Source: Galaxea fascicularis
Lineage: Eukaryota > Cnidaria > Anthozoa > Scleractinia > Euphylliidae
Assembly: GCA_948470475.1 (NCBI GenBank)
Contig: OX419343.1
Coordinates: 7,964,568 to 8,028,567 of the forward strand
Reading direction: 5' to 3'
Length of the DNA stretch: 64,000 bases
The notes beneath the pieces are model-generated. The model saw only the letters and a list, made by a program, of their open reading frames with translations. It was not told the DNA's origin and searched no databases. Below are positions 38,401-41,386 of the stretch, in pieces (position 1 is the stretch's first letter; the number at the start of each line of letters is the position of its first letter). Made by a program: the position numbers and the translations under genes.

Positions 38401-41386
38401 TCGAATTTAGAAAGCCTTGTTACCATTCACCCCAACTCAGCATGTAAAACAACTCACGAAGATTGCCTGGTCAGCGCATCGTTCTGACGGGAAAGACAAA
38501 AGTCGGCAAACGTGTAGTGAACGTCCAGTCTTGGAAAATTTTGCCCTGCAATCTAAGTATTTTTCAAAGCATGTTTTATTCTCACCTTGGTGCACTGCAT
38601 TTAGTTCACTTTGATACCTACTTTCCTAGAGTGCTGGTTTCACGAAACAGGCTTAAAGGCACCGAAGTAATCCTTTACAACTGATTGTGGCGGCTTAGAT
38701 ACCATATTAAAATCAGGTTACGTTTTCACAACCTGTGGTTTTTAATTTGTTTTATCAATTTCCACAGTCAAGCGGAATTTCACTTCATATCCCCAAGTTC
38801 CGCAGCAGCAAGAGCACAAAGTCAGACTCAGGTCAGGGCAGCTCATCGGATGGACTGTTGTCCGACTCTCAAGGATCTGAAGGCTCACCGCCCCCTGAGA
38901 AAGCTCCCTTAGTGAGGAGCTCGTCTGGTGAGGGTTCAAGATCTAATTCACCGACCTTGGAAAGATCAACCAGGTTTGGGAGCAAGAAAAGCACGGAGAG
39001 TTCCTCTGCGTCCATACAGCTCATGCTAGATTCCTCAGATGCGGAGTTCAGGTCTAAGGGGGCAGGGTCTCTGAAGGCGTATTCCTACTCGCACCCTCCC
39101 CCTCCGTCCTATCGACGCGTTATTCCACAGAAGAGATCGGCCAGTCCAGGGACCCCTGAACAGGCTTTTGTACCTTTAGAGGTGAATTTCGCAATCGGCC
39201 AGCAAGATTTCGAGGCAAGGAAGCCACTTGATGAATCGCGAGGCGACTTGGACACTACTCCAAAGCCGAGCTTTTCTTCTTTCAGTGAGGAGACGCGCCG
39301 TAGGCTTCTGAGGCTGAATCTGCAAAAGAAAGCGGAGGAAAAGAGACGCCAGAGTGAAGAAGGAGATAAGGAGCCGTCGTCACCGCTCCATGAACGAAGT
39401 GATGAAACGATACGCGACGTATCTCGTGATTTTCAGAGGAAGCTGTCTGACCAAGAGAACTTCGAAAACACCGAGCATCCCAGCAGCAGTAGCACAAGCC
39501 GCAGTAGCAGTGCTCACAGCAGTAAGAATCCATCGTTAGATTCACTGCATGTTGCTCCGCAACCAGATAAATTGGTCGGTGGAGCAGTTGTCTTTCACGG
39601 AGAACCATCCCGAGTAAGTAGCACCCTTAAAACGACGTCGTTACCAAGTGATATGCCCCAGGAGGTCAAGCCTAGATCTGGTGAGACAGTGGTAGCTGTT
39701 ATCAAGGGAAGAGGAGTGGTGTCTGGGACGGTACGGCAGTTTGATGCAACGCGAAGGCCTTCCAGCTTGGACATCCCCTCGAATAGAGAAAGTGTCGAGG
39801 ATACTCGCTTGGCCAGGAGGTCGCTAGGCTCCGAAGAGAGCAGTGATACATCGAGCGACGAGGGAGACGAGTGTGCTATCAGCATGTCAAAGACATTCGA
39901 TGAAAAGCTTAAGGTCTTGTTGGATCTTGGAAACACGTTTGGAGCTAAAGGAAGTGAGATGGGTGTTCAGAGCGATGACGATAGATCCTCTGTTAGAAGT
40001 GAACCTCCAAGTAGGCAAGTAGTGAGTCGTGACGAGATGGCGCAGCGCCGCTCTTCAGATGAACCGGGTGGGAGAATCTACAAAATTGTGGGAGTGGGCC
40101 CTTCAAAAGACTCCTACGAGACAGTTTACCCTGCGTCTAGCGGTGGAAATGTCTTCAAAGACGACACTCGACCCGACAATCCGGAAGCAGGGCTGAGGTC
40201 GAGTGGCTTAGTAGAAATCAATGCTAGTAAATACTTTGCAAGCACTTCAACAGAGGGCCATGCCGGTTCCTCTCATCCGTTCTCTCCAGTGAGAAAAGGG
40301 TCTGTTGGGGAGGGCATTCTCCACTTATCGGACAGTAGAAATGTGGGTGCGTTGAGGCAAAAGTTCGAGAGTAGTCCTGGTCGCGCTAGAGGCAGAGGAG
40401 GCAGCGTTTCGTCTCATGCCGCCCACATGTCTGCACATAATCTACAAGGAAAGATGTCACCACAGACGATGCAACATGGTAACCAAGGAAGGTCACCTGC
40501 ACAAGATACCCATCGAAGGATAGGAGGTGGTCTAGACAGTGAGTCACAACAGGGTACCCAAGGGAGAGGTAGAGATCATGTTTCATCAATTACAAGGAAG
40601 AAAATAGGATCCGTGCGAACAACCACCCCAGTGTCACTGAAGGAGTTCAGTGTCAGACCAAGCAGTGTGAAGACCCAGCCTGGTCAGAGTGGACTGAGAT
40701 CCGAGGAGCGAGGGACTGCTCAAAGACCACCCGAAAGTAAAACCTCTGCCTCAAGAAGTATCCGTCTTGAGTCTAGCCCTGCTAAACACTCTTCTGCCAC
40801 ACCATCAAGGTATAGCACAGACAGGAGTGACGTTGGTGTTGATAGGAATACGCGTTCTCGTTTGACCACGGGTCTTGCAGCAAGCGATCGGTCAAAAGGG
40901 CAACCGTTCGTAGGAAGGACGCATGTGGCTCCGAGGGTGATGGGCCGGGAATATGGAACCAAGTCTAAACTCTTATCTCACAAAGACTCCGCTAAAGAAC
41001 TTTTACCGTCCAAGACAAGGATACAACCAAGGGATGCCAGAGGATCGCAGACACAGCGGAAGCTGGAGAAGGATGCTCAACACATAGCGGAGCTGTTGGA
41101 GGAGATGCACAGTGAGCGCCACTTGCACTTGTCTCGTCAGCAGTCTGATATATCAGGACAGGCGCAGAGAGCAGCCGCACAGAGAGCTGCCATGCGCAGA
41201 CGTCGGCGATCACTGGGAGACGAATATGATGTTGATGCTTCGTCGCAAAGACCAAACAGGCCTCCTGAGGAACGCCACGATACCCAGGGCGTATATAATG
41301 CACGATCGAATGGCGGAGAACCAAGGACACATGGCACGCCACGTGATTCTTCGGTTCGGAGTGGATATTACACTGTCACAAGGTAA
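5375..41386 (+). CDS. ARHGAP21: Rho GTPase-activating protein 21/23-like (PDZ-PH-RhoGAP), 26 coding exons
   Basis: GTPase-activating protein that stimulates GTP hydrolysis by Rho-family GTPases; vertebrate ARHGAP21 acts on Cdc42/RhoA and is recruited to the Golgi by ARF1. The conceptual product is about 1,992 residues. Domains in order: PDZ about 32-154 with carboxylate loop GFGF at 42-45; serine-rich linker 155-679 with a proline-rich SH3-type stretch at 175-182; PH about 680-786 with its C-terminal helix tryptophan W779; basic linker; RhoGAP about 891-1070 with arginine finger R915 in GVYRVPGN and the block NLAIVFGP; disordered tail 1121-1992 with a WW-type PPSY at 1232-1235 and a predicted coiled coil near 1882-1915. 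All 26 exons have GT-AG borders and compatible phases. Exon 1 is the least certain. ARHGAP21 and ARHGAP23 are vertebrate paralogues, so this is best read as a co-orthologue of both. Confidence 0.93.
6520..6580 (+). ncRNA. Degenerate hammerhead-ribozyme-like motif
   Basis: The sequence can be laid out as a type I hammerhead: CAGATGA in place of the core CTGATGA, a stem II of GACA/TGTC around CAGAGAG, then GAAAC, a short C-G closed loop, the GTC cleavage-type triplet and a GAATT strand that pairs with upstream AATTC. The second core base is A instead of T, which would be expected to inactivate it. Penelope-like elements and retrozymes carry such ribozymes; this looks like a dead copy left by one. 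Confidence 0.35.
6657..6680. repeat. (TAGG)n microsatellite
   Basis: Six tandem copies of the 4-bp unit TAGG. Confidence 0.9.
7303..7537. mobile_element. Foldback MITE with TA duplication
   Basis: Starts CAGTGCAACTACTCCGACC, and the right end is the near-perfect reverse complement finishing AGTAGTCGCACTG; both sides are flanked by TA (7301-7302, 7538-7539). The terminal repeats extend about 35 bp through GGCCACCC. This is the pattern of a non-autonomous Tc1/mariner-type element. No transposase frame is present. Confidence 0.7.
7644..8251. mobile_element. Foldback MITE flanked by TTAA
   Basis: Ends GGAGGCTCAAAGGGTTTT and, inverted, GGTGGTTCAAAATAGTTTT lie between direct TTAA copies at 7640-7643 and 8252-8255. 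The interior is AT-rich and non-coding. TTAA duplication suggests a piggyBac-mobilised element, but a 3-bp TTA/TAA reading (Harbinger) is also possible. Confidence 0.5.
8331..8575. repeat. Palindromic GTTCGATTGAG repeat cluster
   Basis: About 245 bp built almost only from GTTCGATTGAG-type units and their reverse complement, alternating in orientation. Two sub-blocks are long near-perfect hairpins, one centred near 8,388 (GTGTTCGATTGAG arms) and one near 8,513 (GAACTCAATCGAACTC arms). No gene or known element was recognised. Confidence 0.85.
8678..9270. mobile_element. Possible TTAA-flanked element with short CCCATT ends
   Basis: Direct TTAA copies at 8674-8677 and 9271-9274 bracket a segment beginning CCCATT and ending AATGGG. 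piggyBac-type elements start with CCC and use TTAA targets. The inverted ends are only 6 bp, so chance is not excluded. The 124-codon open frame inside resembles no transposase. Confidence 0.35.
9317..9616. mobile_element. pogo/mariner-like MITE (CAGTGGAACCCC ends)
   Basis: Begins CAGTGGAACCCC and ends GGGGTTCCACTG, flanked by TA (9315-9316, 9617-9618). The same ends occur in the element at 25,193-25,379, so two copies of one family lie in this gene. It is 300 bp and non-coding. Ends of the form CAGTGGAACC are typical of pogo/Tigger-type DNA transposons. Confidence 0.7.
10732..10893 (+). CDS. ARHGAP21: ARHGAP21-like exon 2 (start of PDZ)
   Basis: Acceptor TTCCAG, 54 codons, donor GAG|GTGAGG, phase 0 to 0. 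Encodes residues 10-63 including [16 protein letters not shown], which is nearly identical to the PDZ carboxylate-binding segment of vertebrate ARHGAP21. A second GTGAGG five bases upstream would break the frame. Confidence 0.93.
11672..13479. mobile_element. 1.8-kb non-autonomous foldback with 21-bp subterminal palindromic arrays
   Basis: Left end CAGTACCGCCCAAATGTAAG and right end its near-perfect inverse, flanked by TA (11670-11671, 13480-13481). Just inside each end is an array of about four 21-bp units, GTCTCGTTTCTCTCGAGAC-like on the left and the inverse on the right; each unit contains a palindrome around CTCGAG or CGCGAG. The interior holds a diverged direct duplication (12,559-12,755 and 13,011-13,175) but no transposase frame. 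Arrays like these may be transposase-binding sites. Ends and TA target suggest the Tc1/mariner/pogo superfamily; the exact family is unknown to me. Confidence 0.75.
12559..13175 (+). repeat. Diverged direct duplication inside the foldback
   Basis: Two segments about 450 bp apart, 12,559-12,755 and 13,011-13,175, share an ordered series of words: CGCTAGC, TTAGCGCT, GTGAAGTA, ATCAAAACTATC, TACCGTTTTATT. Divergence is clear but order is fully conserved. Confidence 0.65.
14137..14275 (+). CDS. ARHGAP21: ARHGAP21-like exon 3 (PDZ)
   Basis: Acceptor TTTTAG, donor CAG|GTAAGC, phase 0 to 1. Encodes residues 64-110 with [19 protein letters not shown], matching the second half of the PDZ fold of this family. 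Confidence 0.93.
14276..15150 (+). other. Intron 3
   Basis: 875-bp intron, of which about 370 bp (14,651-15,022) is a foldback element. No other feature seen. Confidence 0.6.
14651..15022. mobile_element. Foldback MITE with GCACTGTCATG ends
   Basis: Left end GGAGCACTGTCATG and right end CATGACAGTGCCCC are inverted. The right 55 bp, TTTCTGTGAAGTTTGGGT to the end, recur at 13,757-13,812 in intron 2, showing a dispersed family. The target duplication is not clear. Confidence 0.5.
15151..15229 (+). CDS. ARHGAP21: ARHGAP21-like exon 4 (PDZ)
   Basis: Acceptor ACTAAG, donor AAG|GTAAGA, phase 1 to 2. Encodes [20 protein letters not shown], the conserved PDZ beta-strand and helix. Confidence 0.93.
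15230..17508 (+). other. Intron 4
   Basis: 2.3-kb intron. The right half holds the minus-strand hAT transposase relic (16,184-17,320); 15,230-16,183 shows no other feature I can support. Confidence 0.6.
16184..17320 (-). pseudogene. hAT-type transposase relic (ZNF862/KIAA1586-like)
   Basis: Minus-strand reading gives an ordered series of blocks typical of hAT-derived ZNF862-like proteins: [17 protein letters not shown], then [39 protein letters not shown], then [18 protein letters not shown] (the HC..KL.L block), then [20 protein letters not shown] and [11 protein letters not shown]. At about 16,584 a stop stands where a tryptophan is usual, and more stops and frame changes occur beyond 16,861. 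It is therefore a dead insertion, antisense to the host gene. Ends of the original element were not identified. Confidence 0.75.
17509..17563 (+). CDS. ARHGAP21: ARHGAP21-like exon 5 (end of PDZ)
   Basis: Acceptor TTTCAG, donor ATG|GTAAGT, phase 2 to 0. Encodes [19 protein letters not shown], equivalent to the last PDZ strand followed by the family motif with PK-ED. Confidence 0.9.
17564..18551 (+). other. Intron 5
   Basis: 988-bp intron with no coding exon or mobile element that I could recognise. Confidence 0.5.
18552..19946 (+). CDS. ARHGAP21: ARHGAP21-like exon 6 (long serine-rich linker)
   Basis: 465 codons in one exon, phase 0 to 0, donor GAG|GTACAT. Residues 155-619 are low-complexity and probably disordered, rich in S/T/P. 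Visible short motifs: [15 protein letters not shown] (175-189, SH3-type ligand next to basic residues), [10 protein letters not shown], and RRVSYLMAT (543-551), a PKA-type RRxS site. A large exon here is also usual in vertebrate ARHGAP21. Confidence 0.93.
20259..20380. repeat. Imperfect foldback repeat
   Basis: CTGTACTGTAAGTTATGGAC on the left is mirrored by CCATACTGTAAGTTACA in inverted form on the right, with an AT-rich loop. Probably a short foldback transposon copy; ends not resolved. Confidence 0.45.
20700..20912 (+). mobile_element. Possible LINE 3' end
   Basis: A hairpin of AAGCCTATAG/CTATATAGGCTT type is followed by a T-rich stretch and a short run of AAATGAAATGA words. That arrangement fits the truncated 3' end of a non-LTR retrotransposon. 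There is no coding sequence to confirm it. Confidence 0.3.
22114..22254 (+). CDS. ARHGAP21: ARHGAP21-like exon 7
   Basis: Acceptor CTGTAG, donor GAA|GTAGGT, phase 0 to 0, residues 620-666. It carries a second RRVSYVMAT motif (641-649) close to that of exon 6. A CAG 10 bases downstream of the chosen acceptor would shift the frame away from this motif, which is why the upstream TAG is preferred. Confidence 0.88.
22255..22641 (+). other. Intron 7
   Basis: Contains a long C/T-rich tract (22,394-22,434) followed by ACACAG, a strong-looking but apparently unused acceptor. No mobile element recognised. Confidence 0.5.
22642..22680 (+). CDS. ARHGAP21: ARHGAP21-like exon 8 (39-nt microexon)
   Basis: Acceptor CCACAG, donor GAA|GTAAGT, 13 codons ([13 protein letters not shown]), phase 0 to 0, so it can be skipped without a frameshift. 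It lies directly before the PH domain. Confidence 0.82.
22681..23044 (+). other. Intron 8
   Basis: 364-bp AT-rich intron with nothing recognised. Confidence 0.5.
23045..23098 (+). CDS. ARHGAP21: ARHGAP21-like exon 9 (start of PH)
   Basis: Acceptor CTCCAG, phase 0 to 0. Encodes [18 protein letters not shown], the first PH strand (K-EG-L) as in the family. Confidence 0.9.
23099..25050 (+). other. Intron 9
   Basis: About 1.95 kb. A segment at 24,478-24,545 (TGCCAAGTGTTCTACACTGC onward) resembles 63,548-63,612, indicating a dispersed repeat. No exon was recognised. Confidence 0.45.
25051..25140 (+). CDS. ARHGAP21: ARHGAP21-like exon 10 (PH)
   Basis: Acceptor TGTTAG, donor CAG|GTGCTT, phase 0 to 0. 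Encodes [20 protein letters not shown], the PH beta2-beta3 hairpin. Confidence 0.93.
25193..25379. mobile_element. pogo/mariner-like MITE, second copy
   Basis: CAGTGGAAGCC at the left and GGGTTCCACTG at the right, flanked by TA (25,191-25,192 and 25,380-25,381). Same ends as the element at 9,317-9,616. It lies only 52 bp past the exon 10 donor. 187 bp, non-coding. Confidence 0.7.
26029..26156. mobile_element. Short foldback MITE
   Basis: Left arm CACTTAATGACTGGTCCC is exactly mirrored by GGGACCAGTCATTAAGTG on the right, and further inside ACAGTG.ATTTTGT is mirrored by ACAAAATTCACTGT. TTAA follows on the right and TTAA plus two extra bases precedes on the left, so a TTAA target is possible. 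Confidence 0.65.
26161..26446 (+). mobile_element. TTAA-flanked foldback carrying an open coding fragment
   Basis: TTAA copies at 26,157-26,160 and 26,447-26,450 flank a 286-bp segment whose ends are inverted: AGGAGAACTAGCATGAGCTG and AGGGGAAGTATCATGAGTTG, with AACATG/GCATG continuing. Between them is an open frame whose ATG at 26,254 begins [14 protein letters not shown] and continues [16 protein letters not shown] and [15 protein letters not shown]. The reading looks like genuine protein rather than random translation, and I do not recognise its family. A gene fragment taken up by a MITE is the simplest reading. Confidence 0.5.
26693..26818 (+). CDS. ARHGAP21: ARHGAP21-like exon 11 (PH)
   Basis: Acceptor TGTCAG, donor CAG|GTATTG, phase 0 to 0. 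Encodes [19 protein letters not shown] and VFRLTTFNG, matching the family PH strands. Confidence 0.93.
26961..27029 (+). CDS. ARHGAP21: ARHGAP21-like exon 12 (PH C-terminal helix)
   Basis: Acceptor TTTCAG, donor GAT|GTAAGT, phase 0 to 0. [15 protein letters not shown] contains the conserved helix tryptophan W779. Confidence 0.93.
27030..28733 (+). other. Intron 12
   Basis: 1.7-kb intron carrying the Penelope-like remnant (27,628-28,170). The rest, including 28,250-28,733, shows nothing recognisable. Confidence 0.5.
27628..28170 (+). pseudogene. Penelope-like retroelement fragment (GIY-YIG end)
   Basis: The frame ending at 27,912 reads [18 protein letters not shown] and then [20 protein letters not shown], a C-terminal GIY-YIG endonuclease pattern with its CxxC pair and YVG-TNRHL block. 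After a stop the same frame continues with [11 protein letters not shown], so a stop sits where a glutamine is usual, and a second stop follows. At 28,141-28,167 a GATGAC/GTCATC hairpin followed by GAAACG resembles the 3' non-coding motif of Penelope-like elements. The reverse transcriptase part is missing. Confidence 0.65.
28734..28801 (+). CDS. ARHGAP21: ARHGAP21-like exon 13
   Basis: Acceptor ATCCAG, donor TGG|GTGAGC, phase 0 to 2. [19 protein letters not shown] corresponds to the conserved GV-x-x-LI-RR-K helix that follows the PH domain and, in vertebrates, contributes to the ARF1-binding region. Confidence 0.85.
28802..29327 (+). other. Intron 13
   Basis: 526-bp intron; nothing recognised. 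Confidence 0.5.
29328..29452 (+). CDS. ARHGAP21: ARHGAP21-like exon 14 (linker)
   Basis: Acceptor TTGTAG, donor AAG|GTACTT, phase 2 to 1. Encodes [13 protein letters not shown] and [12 protein letters not shown], a basic Ser/Pro linker between PH and RhoGAP. Confidence 0.8.
29453..30641 (+). other. Intron 14
   Basis: 1.2-kb intron with a degraded MITE copy at 29,679-29,858. The rest holds nothing I can name. Confidence 0.5.
29679..29858. mobile_element. Degraded copy of the CCTCGCGAGG palindromic MITE
   Basis: It shares ordered blocks with the intact copy at 49,896-50,159: GAGGAAAATATCAAACA, CGCGAGGCGAATTTCTCACC, GAGGAAACGGCTGAGC and GAATTTTGCTCAGC. The left half is shortened and diverged. 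Confidence 0.7.
30642..30713 (+). CDS. ARHGAP21: ARHGAP21-like exon 15 (basic linker)
   Basis: Acceptor CTTCAG, donor CAG|GTAATC, phase 1 to 1. Encodes [18 protein letters not shown], a strongly basic segment. Low-complexity content makes it one of the less certain exons, but phases on both sides fit. Confidence 0.65.
30714..31212 (+). other. Intron 15
   Basis: 499-bp intron, 295 bp of which is the G/C-homopolymer MITE at 30,857-31,151. Confidence 0.6.
30857..31151. mobile_element. MITE with TTA duplication and long G/C runs
   Basis: GGGACCGTTCATTTATTA on the left is mirrored by TAAAAAATGAACGGTCCT on the right, between TTA at 30,854-30,856 and 31,152-31,154. The body has several runs of 5-15 G or C, including GGGGGGTTACCCCCC, able to form hairpins. 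TTA and the end structure suggest a Harbinger-type element. Confidence 0.65.
31213..31241 (+). CDS. ARHGAP21: ARHGAP21-like exon 16 (29-nt microexon)
   Basis: Acceptor CTCTAG, donor AAG|GTAGGA, phase 1 to 0. Encodes [10 protein letters not shown], the short motif that leads into the RhoGAP domain in this family (CPP...NK). Confidence 0.78.
31242..31784 (+). other. Intron 16
   Basis: 543 bp. A possible extra exon at about 31,416-31,451 contains a stop in its phase and was not used. Nothing else seen. Confidence 0.5.
31785..31858 (+). CDS. ARHGAP21: ARHGAP21-like exon 17 (start of RhoGAP)
   Basis: Acceptor TTGCAG, donor CAG|GTACAG, phase 0 to 2. [19 protein letters not shown] and TVGVY are the first RhoGAP helix and the GVYR motif. 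The exon ends inside the codon of the catalytic arginine. Confidence 0.95.
31859..32772 (+). other. Intron 17
   Basis: 914-bp intron that splits the arginine-finger codon. No other feature was recognised. Confidence 0.5.
32773..32857 (+). CDS. ARHGAP21: ARHGAP21-like exon 18 (RhoGAP)
   Basis: Acceptor TTTCAG, donor GAG|GTAAGG, phase 2 to 0. Completes R915 and continues [16 protein letters not shown], the helix after the arginine finger. Confidence 0.95.
32858..33434 (+). other. Intron 18 with unexplained GC-rich two-strand open block
   Basis: Between about 33,023 and 33,373 the intron is GC-richer than its surroundings and open for more than 110 codons on each strand (33,032-33,373 plus, 33,023-33,361 minus). 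Neither reading resembles a family I know. It is probably a piece of a mobile element. Confidence 0.4.
33435..33513 (+). CDS. ARHGAP21: ARHGAP21-like exon 19 (RhoGAP)
   Basis: Acceptor TTGCAG, donor CAG|GTGAGT, phase 0 to 1. [20 protein letters not shown] holds the conserved LK-FLR-LPEPL-type helix. Confidence 0.95.
33514..34184 (+). other. Intron 19
   Basis: 671 bp; a short (ATTATC)n-like run lies near 33,893-33,912. Nothing else. Confidence 0.5.
34185..34258 (+). CDS. ARHGAP21: ARHGAP21-like exon 20 (RhoGAP)
   Basis: Acceptor TTGTAG, donor GTG|GTGAGT, phase 1 to 0. [19 protein letters not shown] matches the family F-IE-N-KEDP-ER helix. Confidence 0.93.
34494..34723. mobile_element. Long-armed foldback MITE
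   Basis: Arms of about 80 bp: CCATTTTACAGTTGTG at the left and CAGCTGTAAAATGG at the right, with GAGTAGAAGCGAGGCTGG and TGTTTTGATACAGACCTC mirrored further in. Target duplication unresolved. Confidence 0.7.
34744..34954. mobile_element. Foldback MITE with CGCTTACC ends
   Basis: GGCGCTTACCAAAAGTCAG and the inverted CTGACTTATGGTAAGCGTCC form the ends, with CAGAACTGGCC mirrored inside. TTAA precedes and TTA follows, compatible with a TTA-type target. It begins 20 bp after the previous element. Confidence 0.65.
35281..35370 (+). CDS. ARHGAP21: ARHGAP21-like exon 21 (RhoGAP)
   Basis: Acceptor TTTCAG, donor AAG|GTGCTG, phase 0 to 0. [17 protein letters not shown] and VSDNCDKNK match the RhoGAP helix with H..TL..L..HL. 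Confidence 0.95.
35371..36521 (+). other. Intron 21
   Basis: 1.15-kb intron with a foldback at 35,416-35,574. Nothing else recognised. Confidence 0.5.
35416..35574. mobile_element. Foldback MITE with AGATTCCAT ends
   Basis: AGATTCCATTTGGCA is mirrored by GACAGATGGAATCT; inside, AACGTGAAAACGTGGT pairs with ACCACGTTTTGACGT, and a GTGTGTGTG/CACACACAC pair lies between. Target duplication unclear. Confidence 0.65.
36522..36647 (+). CDS. ARHGAP21: ARHGAP21-like exon 22 (RhoGAP)
   Basis: Acceptor GTGTAG, donor GAG|GTCTGC, phase 0 to 0. [18 protein letters not shown] carries the most conserved RhoGAP block (NLA-VFGP). The donor is weak at +3 (GTC); read-through reaches a TAA at 36,669-36,671. Confidence 0.93.
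36648..37335 (+). other. Intron 22
   Basis: 688 bp; C/T-rich tracts near 37,166-37,212. No other feature. Confidence 0.5.
37336..37383 (+). CDS. ARHGAP21: ARHGAP21-like exon 23
   Basis: Acceptor TTTCAG, donor CAG|GTACTT, phase 0 to 0. [16 protein letters not shown] corresponds to the HHDWFF-type end of the RhoGAP region in ARHGAP21. Confidence 0.9.
37804..37891 (+). CDS. ARHGAP21: ARHGAP21-like exon 24
   Basis: Acceptor TTTTAG, donor TTG|GTGAGC, phase 0 to 1. [20 protein letters not shown] fits the short conserved segment after the GAP domain. The exon is placed by phase and position; similarity is modest. Confidence 0.78.
38354..38379 (+). CDS. ARHGAP21: ARHGAP21-like exon 25 (26-nt microexon)
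   Basis: Acceptor TTCTAG, donor AAG|GTGAGA, phase 1 to 0. Encodes GDDGSYKPK and restores the phase needed by exon 26. Confidence 0.72.
38768..41386 (+). CDS. ARHGAP21: ARHGAP21-like exon 26 (disordered C-terminal tail and stop)
   Basis: Acceptor TCCACAG, 872 codons and a TAA, residues 1121-1992. It is rich in S/R/P/G, with a PPSY WW-type ligand (1232-1235), an E/K/R-rich helix about 1285-1315, poly-Ser runs, a coiled-coil-like stretch about 1882-1915 and the basic run [11 protein letters not shown] content is higher than in surrounding introns. The stop AGG-TAA overlaps a possible donor (AG|GTAACA), so a further alternative exon cannot be excluded. Confidence 0.93.
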   Translation, partial: SSGISLHIPKFRSSKSTKSDSGQGSSSDGLLSDSQGSEGSPPPEKAPLVRSSSGEGSRSNSPTLERSTRFGSKKSTESSSASIQLMLDSSDAEFRSKGAGSLKAYSYSHPPPPSYRRVIPQKRSASPGTPEQAFVPLEVNFAIGQQDFEARKPLDESRGDLDTTPKPSFSSFSEETRRRLLRLNLQKKAEEKRRQSEEGDKEPSSPLHERSDETIRDVSRDFQRKLSDQENFENTEHPSSSSTSRSSSAHSSKNPSLDSLHVAPQPDKLVGGAVVFHGEPSRVSSTLKTTSLPSDMPQEVKPRSGETVVAVIKGRGVVSGTVRQFDATRRPSSLDIPSNRESVEDTRLARRSLGSEESSDTSSDEGDECAISMSKTFDEKLKVLLDLGNTFGAKGSEMGVQSDDDRSSVRSEPPSRQVVSRDEMAQRRSSDEPGGRIYKIVGVGPSKDSYETVYPASSGGNVFKDDTRPDNPEAGLRSSGLVEINASKYFASTSTEGHAGSSHPFSPVRKGSVGEGILHLSDSRNVGALRQKFESSPGRARGRGGSVSSHAAHMSAHNLQGKMSPQTMQHGNQGRSPAQDTHRRIGGGLDSESQQGTQGRGRDHVSSITRKKIGSVRTTTPVSLKEFSVRPSSVKTQPGQSGLRSEERGTAQRPPESKTSASRSIRLESSPAKHSSATPSRYSTDRSDVGVDRNTRSRLTTGLAASDRSKGQPFVGRTHVAPRVMGREYGTKSKLLSHKDSAKELLPSKTRIQPRDARGSQTQRKLEKDAQHIAELLEEMHSERHLHLSRQQSDISGQAQRAAAQRAAMRRRRRSLGDEYDVDASSQRPNRPPEERHDTQGVYNARSNGGEPRTHGTPRDSSVRSGYYTVTR

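Larger units (their letters stand above)
37384..38767 (+). other. Introns 23-25
   Basis: Three introns of about 390-460 bp around exons 24 and 25. No repeats or other signals were recognised in them. Confidence 0.5.
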
